In this document: positions 54,114-63,586 of the stretch, piece by piece
Layout of the letters: each line of letters starts with the position of its first letter
How positions within the stretch are numbered: the first letter of the stretch is position 1
Source: Clostridium sp. AN503
Lineage (GTDB): Bacteria; Bacillota; Clostridia; Lachnospirales; Lachnospiraceae
Direction: 5' to 3'
DNA: 64,000 nucleotides
Assembly (NCBI RefSeq): GCF_040719375.1
Contig: NZ_JBFDTP010000002.1
Location: 1,798,001-1,862,000, forward strand
The notes under the pieces: model-generated
Databases searched by the model: none
The model's input: only the letters and a program-made list of their open reading frames with translations
Told to the model about the DNA's origin: nothing
Made by a program: the position numbers and the translations under genes

Positions 54114-55625
54114 TTAATTAAACTGGGTAGCCAGGCTCATGATATTCTCCTGGGTAGCCTCTTCACCGGACACCTCTCCGGTCAGTTTGCCGTCACACAT
54201 CACCAGGATCCGGTGTGACATACCGATCAGCTCAGGCATCTCTGAGGAGATCATGATGATCGCCTTGCCCTGTTTTGCCAGATTAATCATGATCTGATAA
54301 ATCTCGTACTTGGCTCCCACGTCGATACCACGGGTCGGTTCATCCATGATCAGTACATCGGGATTGTTCGCCAGCCATCTGGCGATGATCACCTTCTGCT
54401 GGTTACCACCTGACAGCGACTGGATCAGCGTCTTGCTGCTCGGTGTCTTAATGCTTAGCTTGGCTACATTTTCTTTCACCAGCTCCTCAATGTCACCGGT
54501 GTTCAGCTTGACGCCAAAACTCAGATAATTGTTCAAGGAAGAGATCGATACGTTGTCCGCGATAGACAGGCAGCCTAAAATACCGGTGCCGCGTCGGTCC
54601 TCCGTGATCATCCCAATACCATCTTTGATGGCATCCCGCGGCCTTGTCACATGGACCGGCTTCCCATGCACGATCACTTCGCCGCTCTTAATATGGCGCA
54701 TTCCGAAGATTGCTTCCATCAGTTCTGTTCTCTGTGCTCCCACCAGTCCGCCGAAACCAAGGATCTCGCCTTTTTTCAGGGTGAAATTGATATGCTGGAA
54801 GGAACGGTCGTGGATACTGCAGAGGTCCTTCACCTCTAAAACCACCTCGTCAGTCGCGGTATCCTCCTTCGGGGGATATACGTTGGTCAGCTCACGTCCA
54901 ACCATCTGGCGTACGATCTCGTCATCACTGATGTCCTTGATCTCCCACGTGCCAACATAGGTACCATCACGCATGATGGTGATATCATCGGCGATCTCCC
55001 GGATCTCCGCCATCTTATGGGAGATGTAGATCATGGAAACGCCTCTGGATCTAAGATCCCGGACGATACGGAACAACGCCTCAACCTCATTGTCTGTGAG
55101 GGAGGAGGTCGGCTCGTCCAGAATCACTACTTTCGCACTCATGGATACTGCCTTTGCGATCTCCACCGACTGCATCTGTGCGATCGAGAGAGTCCCGAGC
55201 TTTTTCTTCGGGTCGTAAGGCATCTTAACATTGTCCAGCCATTTGGCTGCTTCTTCATTCATGGTCTTGTGGTCGATGATCTTCACCGGCCCAATATGCT
55301 TCATCGGATAACGGCCCAGGTACATATTCTCTGCAATGGTCCTCTCCGGTATCGGCTGTAATTCCTGGTGTACCATCGCCAGGCCTTTATGTAATGCATC
55401 GTCCGGGTTTACGATCGTCATCTTTTCCCCGTCCAGATAAATCTCTCCTTCATCCATCTTGTAAATACCAAACAGGCACTTCATCAATGTGGATTTTCCG
55501 GCTCCGTTCTCCCCCATCAGTGCGTGGACCGTGCCGGGGCGGACTTTCAAGTTGATTCCATCCAGGGCTTTTACACCCGGGAAGCTTTTGGAGACCCCTC
55601 TCATTTCCAACCTGTACTCTGCCAT
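54114..55625 (-). CDS. mglA: Sugar ABC transporter ATPase, two-domain
   Basis: The 503-residue protein holds two ATPase domains. The N half has Walker A GENGAGKSTLMKC and Walker B VVILDEPTSSL. The C half lacks a standard Walker A, as usual in this family, but has LSGGNQQKVIIARWL and Walker B VLIMDEPTRGIDVG. ATG 55625 has AAAGGAG 9 nt upstream; the longer frame to 55712 has none. Confidence 0.95.
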   Translation of the reverse strand: MAEYRLEMRGVSKSFPGVKALDGINLKVRPGTVHALMGENGAGKSTLMKCLFGIYKMDEGEIYLDGEKMTIVNPDDALHKGLAMVHQELQPIPERTIAENMYLGRYPMKHIGPVKIIDHKTMNEEAAKWLDNVKMPYDPKKKLGTLSIAQMQSVEIAKAVSMSAKVVILDEPTSSLTDNEVEALFRIVRDLRSRGVSMIYISHKMAEIREIADDITIMRDGTYVGTWEIKDISDDEIVRQMVGRELTNVYPPKEDTATDEVVLEVKDLCSIHDRSFQHINFTLKKGEILGFGGLVGAQRTELMEAIFGMRHIKSGEVIVHGKPVHVTRPRDAIKDGIGMITEDRRGTGILGCLSIADNVSISSLNNYLSFGVKLNTGDIEELVKENVAKLSIKTPSSKTLIQSLSGGNQQKVIIARWLANNPDVLIMDEPTRGIDVGAKYEIYQIMINLAKQGKAIIMISSEMPELIGMSHRILVMCDGKLTGEVSGEEATQENIMSLATQFN

Positions 55626-55747
55626 CCCATTCTCTCCTTTCTGTCTGCCGGACATTGAAGGCGTCCGGTATAGCCCCTTCTTTGAAAATCGGGTGTGTCT
55701 TCCCGGACACACCCGACAACTTACAACTTCAAACGCGGAATCCGCAT

Positions 55748-56881
55748 TTATTTAACTTTCTCAAGAATCTCTGCTGCATTAGCGCTGGTAACCTTTACAT
55801 AGTCAACCATGTTGACCGGATCAACCTTCTCGCCGCTTAAGAACTTCACAGCTACGTCTGCTGCGGTCTGAGCCTGGCTGAAGTGATCGTTGAATACGGT
55901 ACCGGTCATCTTGCCGTCAACTACGTTCTGAACAGCCTCGGTCAGAGCGTCAACGCCTACTAAGTAGATGTCCTCGTTTACTTTTCTGCCTGCTGCATCG
56001 ATAGCCTGCAGTGCGCCAAGTGCCATTGCATCGTTGTTACAGAAAACAACCTCGATCTTGTCGCCGAACTGGGTTAAAGCATCCTGTACGATCTGCTGGC
56101 CTTTAGCCTGATCCCAGTCGCCTCTCTGCAGTAACAGCTCTTCTACTTCCAGACCTGCATCGGTCAGAGCCTTAACAGAGAATTCAGTTCTGTACTGAGC
56201 GTCTACGTTCTCCGGATCGCCCTGTACCATGATGTAGCTTACTTTGCCGTCGCCGTTGATGTCGCCCTTGTTGGAGGTCTCAACGATCTCTTCGCCCTGG
56301 AAGGTACCGGACTGTCTTGCATCTGCGCCTACATAAGTAGCGTTGATGCTCTCAGAAGCCCATCTCTCTTCTTCAGCTACGTCCGGCTCACGGTTGATGT
56401 AAACAACCGGGATCCCAGCGTCTTTACACATATCGGTAACCTGCGGTGCGGAGGAAGCCTGTACCAGGTTCAGGATCATTACGTCAACGCCGGAAGCGAT
56501 GAAGTTCTGGATCTGGTTGGTCTGCTCAGCCTGATCGCCCTTACCATCCTGGATGGTGATATTCTCTTTCTTGAAGCCAAGGTCCTCTACTAAGTATCTC
56601 TCTAACTCGGTGCGGTACAGAGTCATGAAGTTATCATCGAACTTGTAAATGCTGATGCCAACCTTCTTGTCTGCCATATCTGCGCCGGCTGCCTCAGCTA
56701 CTGCTGCTGCAGTGGTCTCTGCCTCTTTTGCTGCCTCGGTTGCTGCTTCTGTAGCAGCGGTTGTAGCTGCCTCAGTTGCTGCTGCGGTGGTCTCTGCCGG
56801 TTTGCTGCCGCCGCATGCGGTCATGGACAGAATCATGCAGGATGCAAGTGCCATAGCGGTTACTTTTCTTGTTAATCTCAT
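55748..56881 (-). CDS. mglB: Galactose-type sugar-binding lipoprotein
   Basis: The 377-residue lipoprotein has its lipobox Cys in LSMTACGGS, an Ala/Thr/Glu linker to about residue 70, and a periplasmic-binding fold of the MglB type (NLVQASSAPQVTDMCKDAG, NNDAMALGALQAID). ATG 56881 follows GGGAGG. The protein feeds mglA-mglC; a hairpin-bearing leader and own promoter lie upstream. Confidence 0.94.
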   Translation of the reverse strand: MRLTRKVTAMALASCMILSMTACGGSKPAETTAAATEAATTAATEAATEAAKEAETTAAAVAEAAGADMADKKVGISIYKFDDNFMTLYRTELERYLVEDLGFKKENITIQDGKGDQAEQTNQIQNFIASGVDVMILNLVQASSAPQVTDMCKDAGIPVVYINREPDVAEEERWASESINATYVGADARQSGTFQGEEIVETSNKGDINGDGKVSYIMVQGDPENVDAQYRTEFSVKALTDAGLEVEELLLQRGDWDQAKGQQIVQDALTQFGDKIEVVFCNNDAMALGALQAIDAAGRKVNEDIYLVGVDALTEAVQNVVDGKMTGTVFNDHFSQAQTAADVAVKFLSGEKVDPVNMVDYVKVTSANAAEILEKVK

Positions 56882-56916
56882 GTTGTGAATCCTCCCTTTT
56901 CTATGAGCTTGTATTT

Positions 56917-56960
56917 TTGTCGGTTTTTGTTCACTTTGCCTTACCGACAAGTACATTATA
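56917..56960 (-). promoter_or_regulatory. -10 element and leader hairpin of mglBAC
   Basis: TATAAT (56955-56960, minus strand) has no good -35, which fits a promoter that needs an activator such as the YesN regulator. The leader contains TTGTCGG/CCGACAA (56917-56923, 56944-56950). The role of the hairpin is not known. Confidence 0.45.
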
Positions 56961-57035
56961 CAGGCGGATTATGCATTTTACCATAAGATTTTCTTTTATC
57001 ATTTATGAAATTTTTTCGATTTTGTCAATTATTGA

Positions 57036-58082
57036 CTATTTTTTTACAACAGTGTGCTGGCTGCACCAATAATATTTCCCATTTTGGAGCGGGATATCAG
57101 TCTCCACCGGCTGCTTTCTGGCTTTCGCCGCAGCAATATCCAGGATAGCAGCCGCATACCGCTCCTTGTCAGAGGAGACGGTGCCTAAAAGCTTGCCGGA
57201 CCGGATGGCTTCCATGCCCGGGGTCGTGGCATCGATGCCGATCACATTGATCTTCTGAACGCCCGTTCGGTCCAGGGCATCGATAGCGCCCAGGGCCATG
57301 TCATCATTGTTGCTGACCACCAGCTCGATCCTGCCGGGATACTGTTCCAGCCACTGCTCCATCAGCGCGGATGCCTGGCTTCGCTCCCAGTTGGCGATGC
57401 CTCCGGTGATCTTCTCGATGGGCACCCCGCCGTCTTTTAAGGTCTGGATGGACCATTCCGTGCGGATCAGGGAATCCTGGTGGCTGCTCTCCCCCTCCAG
57501 GAGTACATAGCTGACCATACCGTCCCCGTTGAGATCGATGGCATCGGGGTTCTCCCGGTACAGATCTACGATAATGCCTCCCTGTAAAATGGCAGTCTCC
57601 CTGGCGTCCACCCCTACATAATAGAGCTGGTCCCACCGGTCCATATCCTCCTCTACCGGCTGCCGGTTAAAAAACACCACCGGGACCCCGGCAGTCATGG
57701 CCTTGTCGATCATCACTGAGGCGTCGGTCCTGTCCACCGGATTGATGCACAGCACATCGCAGCCCAGGGAAATAAACCGCTCCACCTGGTTGTTCTGGGT
57801 GTTCTGGCTTCCCTTGGCATCCTGGATATCCAGCGTTACCTTGATGCCGGTCTCCTGCTCATACTCCTTCGCCCTGGCCTCCAGCTCCCCGCGGATATTG
57901 TTGATAAACGTGTCATCCCCACGGTACAGGCTCATACCGATGCGGATGGAGGTTTTCTCTGCCGGCTCCTCCTTCCTGACACAGCCGGCAGCCGGAAGGA
58001 TAACTCCTGTCAAAAGCACAAAGCAGGCAAAAACAACTGCCATACGCTTTTTTTTATTGTTTTGTCCCTTCTTTCCTTTCAT
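57036..58082 (-). CDS. Second MglB-like sugar-binding lipoprotein
   Basis: The 348-residue lipoprotein has its lipobox Cys in LPAAGCVRK and matches the MglB fold (SLGCDVLCINPVDRTDASVM, SNNDDMALGAIDALD). It shares the LNGDGMVSYVLLEG-type metal-binding loop with the mglB at 55748. ATG 58082 has AGGAGG 9 nt upstream. It sits between the membrane-anchored binding protein and mglB, so it may be a sensor partner or a second importer receptor. Confidence 0.9.
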   Translation of the reverse strand: MKGKKGQNNKKKRMAVVFACFVLLTGVILPAAGCVRKEEPAEKTSIRIGMSLYRGDDTFINNIRGELEARAKEYEQETGIKVTLDIQDAKGSQNTQNNQVERFISLGCDVLCINPVDRTDASVMIDKAMTAGVPVVFFNRQPVEEDMDRWDQLYYVGVDARETAILQGGIIVDLYRENPDAIDLNGDGMVSYVLLEGESSHQDSLIRTEWSIQTLKDGGVPIEKITGGIANWERSQASALMEQWLEQYPGRIELVVSNNDDMALGAIDALDRTGVQKINVIGIDATTPGMEAIRSGKLLGTVSSDKERYAAAILDIAAAKARKQPVETDIPLQNGKYYWCSQHTVVKK

Positions 58083-58098
58083 CTCACGGTTCCTCCTG

Positions 58099-59073
58099 TC
58101 ATTCAATGGGGTAGAGCATCTTCTCATACTGTTCTTTCCTCAAATCGGCCTTCTCAATATAATAGCTGTCCAGCACGGTCTGTTCCTCCCAGATCTGGTT
58201 CGTGACAGCCTCCACAGCCCGCTTTACGCTTAGATATCCGGCGCTGAAATCATCTGTCACACAGATGCCGGAGATCACTCCCCTGTCCAGATAGTTCAGG
58301 ATCGGAATTGTAGTTCCTCGTCCATACAGGCCCAGCACATAACTGCTGTACACCGTACTGTCCGCCAAAATAGCGGCGGTCTCTGCAAGGCTTCCCTGGT
58401 CTAAGGCGACCACCACCACGGTCCGGCTTCCCGGATAGACCAGCTCCTCCACTGCTTTCCGGAAGGTTCCTTCTCCCTGTCGCTGAAACAGCGTCGTCTG
58501 AAACCCGGCTTCTGAAAGAGTGGTCTGCACGCCATCCCCGAACCGTCTTGTGACAGTATTCTCCCTGGCTCCGGCAAACAGGTAGACCGGGACTTCAGAG
58601 GCGTATTTATTTATGACCTGCTGCGCCAGCTTCTGTCCCATCTCATAATAGTCCGTAGTCACCACCGCGGATATCTTGTCCAGGGGCAGCTCCGAGTTCA
58701 CCAGCACCAGCGGGACCGTCACCCTTTTTTCCACAAGCACATCTTCGACGGCCGTTTCCTCCACCGGAGCCACTATGAGGGCTCTGGCGCCGTCCTGCTG
58801 CTCCCTTGCCATCATCTCAAGCTGCTGGTCCTGGTTATTCTCCTCATAGAGTGTGATGAAACTCACATCCGCATTCAGCTCAATGGCCGCCCGGTCCATG
58901 CCTTTCCGGAAGTTCACGTAGTGGTCGTCACTGGTGTCGTCTATGACAACAGACAGGGGATACACCTCTGTTTTCCGCTCCTTGATGATCAGGTCTGTGG
59001 AGGAAAGCAGAAATAAAAGCACCAGCACCGCGCCGTAAAATACCCACCATAGCTTCTCTTTTCTGGTAATCAT
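58099..59073 (-). CDS. Membrane-anchored sugar-binding sensor protein
   Basis: The 324-residue protein has an uncleaved N-terminal helix (about 9-25) and no lipobox, then a periplasmic-binding domain (VVIDDTSDDHYVNFRKGMDRAA, then VTTDYYEMGQKLAQQV). It overlaps yesM by 4 nt (ATGA). Similar anchored binding proteins beside LytS/YesN kinases act as ligand sensors (the XylFII-LytS-YesN system of clostridia). That role is inferred here. Confidence 0.88.
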   Translation of the reverse strand: MITRKEKLWWVFYGAVLVLLFLLSSTDLIIKERKTEVYPLSVVIDDTSDDHYVNFRKGMDRAAIELNADVSFITLYEENNQDQQLEMMAREQQDGARALIVAPVEETAVEDVLVEKRVTVPLVLVNSELPLDKISAVVTTDYYEMGQKLAQQVINKYASEVPVYLFAGARENTVTRRFGDGVQTTLSEAGFQTTLFQRQGEGTFRKAVEELVYPGSRTVVVVALDQGSLAETAAILADSTVYSSYVLGLYGRGTTIPILNYLDRGVISGICVTDDFSAGYLSVKRAVEAVTNQIWEEQTVLDSYYIEKADLRKEQYEKMLYPIE

Positions 59074-60860
59074 GCTTTCTCCCTCTCCAATATCTCCTGA
59101 TAGGACACCGCAGGAAGATGAATCCGTATGGTCGTCCCCTCATCCGGTTCCGATTCAATCGTCAGTCCATAATGTTCCCCAAAATAGAGCCGGATCCGCT
59201 CGTTTACATTCTTGACCCCGATACCGGAGCCGCGCCTTGAGGATACATGGGCGTTCTCAGTCAGCAGGCTGTCCACCTGCTCCTTTGTCATGCCCAGCCC
59301 GTTATCCCGGACTGTGAACCACAGGTCCCCGTTTTCCAGGTAGGCGTGGACCTCGATCTCCCCGTCCCCGTCCATGAACTCCATGCCATGGTAGATGGCA
59401 TTCTCCACCAGAGGCTGGAGCATCAGCTTTAAGCTGGCAAGGTTCATGGTGTCCGGTTCGGAATCGATCTTGTAGGAGAATTTATTTTTAAACCGCATCT
59501 GCTGGATCATTAAGTAATTGCGCACATGCTCAAGCTCATCCCGGACCGGAATGATGCTCTTGCCCTTGCTTAAGCTGATGCGGAAGAACCGGGCCAGCGC
59601 CGTGACCACCTTCACCGCCTCGTTTTTCTGCTCGTTTTCGATCATCCAGACGATGATATCCAGGGTATTGTAGAGGAAGTGCGGATTGATCTGGGACTGG
59701 AGCGTGTCAAACTCACTCTTTCTCTTGGACTCATGCTCCGCCACAATGTCCTCCATCAGCACCTGGATCCGCCTTGCCATGTCGCCGATGGAACGGCCCA
59801 GATGCCGGATCTCATAGGAGCCGCCCATATAGACCTCCGTATCCAACTCGCCGGCCTCCAGCGCATTGACCGATTTCTCCAGCTCCTGGATCGGAGTTGT
59901 GATCCTGGAGGAGATATAAGCATTGATCACCACCAAAATGAACAGGAAAAAGGCGATGATGAACACCATAAAAAGCTTGGTCTTTAAATTGTTTAGGGAA
60001 AATCCTTTTTCCGGCGTCACGCCTATGATCTTCCAACCTGTATAGCCCACGCTTTTCACGGTGATATCCCGTTTTTCCCCCTGGTAGACCTCCCGGTAAT
60101 TGCCGTCCCGGTAGGATGCTGCCACATCGATATTCTCTTCCACCTGGCCTGCGTCGATCAGCTGCATCTGCGGATGGTAGATCAAATCTCCGCCGCTGCT
60201 GATCATATACAGATAACCGCCGTTTCCCAGGTTTATATTGTCCAAAAGCTGCTGCAGGCTACCGTAGCTGATATCCAGGAGCAGCACACCCTGGTCCGTG
60301 GAGGTGCCCTGGGTGATCTCCACTGCCCGCGACAGGGTGATGACCCACCGGTACTGGTTTTCATTGGTGTCGAATATGTACTGGACATGAGGCGTGGAAA
60401 AATGCAGGTTATCCGTTCGTTTTAGGGTATTATTAAACCATTCCTCCCCGGTCACGTCAAAACCGGTCTTTAAGCGCGCCGCCGGGACTGCCTCCAACAG
60501 CTCCCCCTCCTTCGACAGCAGGGCGATATTGGAAATATAGTCTTTATTGTTGTCATAGAGCAGCGTAAACTCATTGGTCACCGGCTCCGCCGACAGATCG
60601 GCATTTTTCACTACGCCGTAGTACAGGGAGTCAGACAGCTTCATGATGGTCCTCAAATAAGAATCCACCGACCGGTTCACCTGGCTGATCATCGCCTGGT
60701 TTTCCTCCTGGATCGTGGCTGTAAGCTGGCTGGACAGCCTTCCGTACAGGGAAACGCCGATCAGCATGATCGCCACCAGAGCGCTGACCGTAAAATAAAT
60801 ATAGATCGTATAGCGGATGCTCATGTTCTGAAAAAATCCGTTTTTTTTCGGCTTCGCCAT
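59070..60860 (-). CDS. YesM/LytS-type sensor histidine kinase
   Basis: The 596-residue kinase has an extracellular Cache-like domain (about 35-290) between two membrane helices and a HAMP segment (about 315-370). A His-kinase domain has the phospho-acceptor in QSQINPHFLYNTL (about residue 395), and the ATP site has VENAIYHG, DNGLGM and GIGVKNVNER. GGAGG precedes the start. It pairs with the AraC-type regulator 27 nt upstream. Confidence 0.93.
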   Translation of the reverse strand: MAKPKKNGFFQNMSIRYTIYIYFTVSALVAIMLIGVSLYGRLSSQLTATIQEENQAMISQVNRSVDSYLRTIMKLSDSLYYGVVKNADLSAEPVTNEFTLLYDNNKDYISNIALLSKEGELLEAVPAARLKTGFDVTGEEWFNNTLKRTDNLHFSTPHVQYIFDTNENQYRWVITLSRAVEITQGTSTDQGVLLLDISYGSLQQLLDNINLGNGGYLYMISSGGDLIYHPQMQLIDAGQVEENIDVAASYRDGNYREVYQGEKRDITVKSVGYTGWKIIGVTPEKGFSLNNLKTKLFMVFIIAFFLFILVVINAYISSRITTPIQELEKSVNALEAGELDTEVYMGGSYEIRHLGRSIGDMARRIQVLMEDIVAEHESKRKSEFDTLQSQINPHFLYNTLDIIVWMIENEQKNEAVKVVTALARFFRISLSKGKSIIPVRDELEHVRNYLMIQQMRFKNKFSYKIDSEPDTMNLASLKLMLQPLVENAIYHGMEFMDGDGEIEVHAYLENGDLWFTVRDNGLGMTKEQVDSLLTENAHVSSRRGSGIGVKNVNERIRLYFGEHYGLTIESEPDEGTTIRIHLPAVSYQEILEREKA

Positions 60861-60887
60861 AGGTTCCTCCCCCTGCGCTCCTTTATG

Positions 60888-62498
60888 CTACTGCGCCCCC
60901 CGGAACTTGGTCGGGGATACGCCAAACCGTTTCTTAAAAACATAACTGAAATAATTCTGTTCCTGGTATCCCACCTTCTGGGCGATAATATAGGTCTTGT
61001 CATCCGTCTCATTGAGCAGTTCTACCGCCTTGTCAAGCCGGACCTCAGTAAGATAGGCGATATAGGTCTGTCCTGTCTCTTTTTTGAATACGGTGGAAAA
61101 ATATGCAGGGCTCATGTGGAGCTGGCGGCAGAGCATCTCCACGGACAGGTCCGGGTTCTGGTAATTGTCCTGGATGTACTGTTTTGCCTCCAGGATCACC
61201 TTCCTGGTGGTATTGTCCCGCTCCCGGTCCATGCTCTCATTCATCCGGTACGCCACCTGCAGGATCCAGTCCTCAAACTCTTCCCTGCGCTGGATCGCTG
61301 ACAGGATATCGGTGTACTGCTCCTGGACCCTGAACATGTCGCCGGGATTGAAATCATACTGCTGCATGAGCTGGGTAATGCAGTTGACAATGGAGAGCAT
61401 ATAGAGCTGGTGCTGGCGCACATGGACCTTGGCATCCCCCATCCGGACCACCAGCCGCTGGATCACCTCCCGGATCTGGTCCTTCGGTCCAAACTTGATG
61501 GCATTCACCAGCTCTGCCTCGTCCTTGCCGTCCAGCTGGAGCTTCCCGCGGCTGACCGGCTCCACGTCGTTGATATAGATCGTATTCCCCGGACCCACGA
61601 TGGCGCGGTACCCAAGGGCGTCCTCCGCCGACTGGTAGGAGGTGCCGATCTGCTCTAAGCTGGTACAGCTGTGTCCCACGCCGACCGTGATGGTCACCTC
61701 CAGGATCCGCTTGCTCTCCTTGCAGATATCCCCCAGCTGGTCGATCAGGCCCGTCTGGGTATTGCTGTCGTCCACGGCGGCGATCAGCGCGATGCCCGCT
61801 GCGGAGTTAAATATGATAAAACGGCAGTAATCCTTTAAATTGTCCTCCACCAGCTTTTTCACGGAGATGGGGATCAGCTCCCGGTGCTTGGAGAGCACCC
61901 GCCCCTCGGTCTGCTCCTCCTGCTCCACATGGATCAGGGCGGCGATCCATTTCCTGGCGTCCAGGATATCCACGCCGTACTCCTTCAGCTTTTCATCAAT
62001 CTGCGCCCCATGTACGGTACCGCGCACCATATCATTTAAGAACAGCTCCCGCAGTATGGGCAGGCTGTTCTGATAGCTGACCCGTAAAAGATCCACATTC
62101 CGGCGCTGCTTGATCTCTTCATCCAGGTTTTCCCGGACACGGTTCAAGATCTCGGAAAGCTCCTCCACATTGACCGGCTTCAGGATATATTCAGTCACAT
62201 TCAGCTTGATCGCCTGCTGGGCATACTCAAAATCATCGAATCCCGAGAAGATCAGCACCTTGACAGAGGGATACTTTTGACGGATCTTCGCCGTCAGGGT
62301 CAGGCCGTCCATGTAGGGCATCCGGATGTCCGTCATCACCACATCCGGCTCCAGCTGCTCGATCTTTTCCAGGGCATCCTCCCCGTTCTCCGCATCGCCG
62401 ACCACTTCAAACCCCAGCCGCTGCCAGTCAATCTTCCGGATTATGCCCTTGCGCACTTCCTCCTCGTCGTCTGCCAATATTATTCGGTATAAGCTCAT
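60888..62498 (-). CDS. YesN-type response regulator with AraC DNA-binding domain
   Basis: The 536-residue protein has a receiver domain with phospho-acceptor Asp57 in MTDIRMPYMDG, a long middle region, and a C-terminal AraC HTH pair (LSVEMLCRQLHMSPAYFSTV; YIIAQKVGYQEQNYFSYVF). ATG 62498 overlaps the cobD stop as ATGA, with AAAGGAG upstream. It probably activates mglBAC. Confidence 0.93.
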   Translation of the reverse strand: MSLYRIILADDEEEVRKGIIRKIDWQRLGFEVVGDAENGEDALEKIEQLEPDVVMTDIRMPYMDGLTLTAKIRQKYPSVKVLIFSGFDDFEYAQQAIKLNVTEYILKPVNVEELSEILNRVRENLDEEIKQRRNVDLLRVSYQNSLPILRELFLNDMVRGTVHGAQIDEKLKEYGVDILDARKWIAALIHVEQEEQTEGRVLSKHRELIPISVKKLVEDNLKDYCRFIIFNSAAGIALIAAVDDSNTQTGLIDQLGDICKESKRILEVTITVGVGHSCTSLEQIGTSYQSAEDALGYRAIVGPGNTIYINDVEPVSRGKLQLDGKDEAELVNAIKFGPKDQIREVIQRLVVRMGDAKVHVRQHQLYMLSIVNCITQLMQQYDFNPGDMFRVQEQYTDILSAIQRREEFEDWILQVAYRMNESMDRERDNTTRKVILEAKQYIQDNYQNPDLSVEMLCRQLHMSPAYFSTVFKKETGQTYIAYLTEVRLDKAVELLNETDDKTYIIAQKVGYQEQNYFSYVFKKRFGVSPTKFRGAQ

Positions 62499-63586
62499 TG
62501 CCGCCCCTCTCCTTTGTCCAGTATCTGTCCAAGCTGTTCCAGTAAATACAGATTCTCCTCCTGCCTGCCGACGCAGACACGGTAATACCCGGCTGTAAGG
62601 CCTGTAAAGTTTTTGCAGTCCCGGATCAGGATTCCCCTTAGCCTGCACTGCTCGTAAAGAGAATCCGCCTCTCCTTTTATTTCCCACGGCGCCTTAAAAA
62701 GCAGGTAATTGGCATTTGAGGGATATACTTTAAACCCCAGCCCTTCAAGGCCGGATGTAAGCGCCTCCCTCTGCTGCCGCAAAAGCTCCCGCGTGCGTTC
62801 CAGATATTCCCCACAGGCCTGCGGCTCCAGCGCAGCAACGCCCGCTACCTGGGCCGGAAGCGACACGCTCCAGGGCTGACGGTTTTTGTAGAGCTGCTCC
62901 CACAGCCCCGCCTCCCGGCAGATCCCATAGCCCAGACGCAGCCCCGCCATAGCAAAAGTCTTGGTAAAGGCCCGCAGGACCGCCATCTGCGGATACTCCG
63001 CCGTCAGCGGGACCGCCGAGCTCTGCTCCGGGTTTTCTAAAAACTCGCAAAAACATTCATCCACAACCAGAAACGCCCGGTTCTGATGACAGGCTTTTGC
63101 CAGCTTTCGGATCTCCCCTGCGGTCACGGCAACTCCCGTCGGATTGTTGGGATTACAGAAAAACACCATATCCGTGTCCTCCGTCACCTTCTCCGCCATG
63201 TTTTCCATATCAGGGACAAATCCCCCCTGTTCCTCCAGGTGGTAATATTCCACCTGACAGCCCACGCTGCGCAGCGCCCGCTCGTATTCAAAAAAGGCAG
63301 GGGCAGGAACCAGCGCTTTCTTCGGCCTTTTTACCTGGACCAGCAGACAGATCAGCTCTGCCGCCCCGTTGCCGCAGAAGATCCGGGATGGTTCCGTCTT
63401 GTGGAGCCTGGCAAGCCGTCCGGTCAGTTCCCTGCATTCCGGGTCCGGATAGCGTCCCCAGTCCTCTACAGAATCCCGAAGCCGCCTGACCACCTGCTCC
63501 GGCATCCCAAGGGGATTTAGATTGATTGAAAAATCGTGGGAGATCACATTCCCATAAATATCCCCGCCATGTGCGTGACGCTCCAT
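62495..63586 (-). CDS. cobD: Threonine-phosphate decarboxylase (CobD-type aminotransferase fold)
   Basis: It makes aminopropanol phosphate for the cobalamin nucleotide loop. The 363-residue PLP enzyme has HGGDIYG near the N terminus, NPNNPTGV, and the PLP lysine in FTKTFAMAGLRLGYG. HisC is the alternative, but the cbiB neighbour favours CobD. It overlaps cbiB by 43 nt and the YesN gene by 4 nt. Confidence 0.88.
   Translation of the reverse strand: MERHAHGGDIYGNVISHDFSINLNPLGMPEQVVRRLRDSVEDWGRYPDPECRELTGRLARLHKTEPSRIFCGNGAAELICLLVQVKRPKKALVPAPAFFEYERALRSVGCQVEYYHLEEQGGFVPDMENMAEKVTEDTDMVFFCNPNNPTGVAVTAGEIRKLAKACHQNRAFLVVDECFCEFLENPEQSSAVPLTAEYPQMAVLRAFTKTFAMAGLRLGYGICREAGLWEQLYKNRQPWSVSLPAQVAGVAALEPQACGEYLERTRELLRQQREALTSGLEGLGFKVYPSNANYLLFKAPWEIKGEADSLYEQCRLRGILIRDCKNFTGLTAGYYRVCVGRQEENLYLLEQLGQILDKGEGRQ

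Noticed and set aside
54114..55625. Missing second Walker A in mglA as a defect
   Set aside because: A degenerate second nucleotide site is normal in MglA/RbsA-type ATPases.
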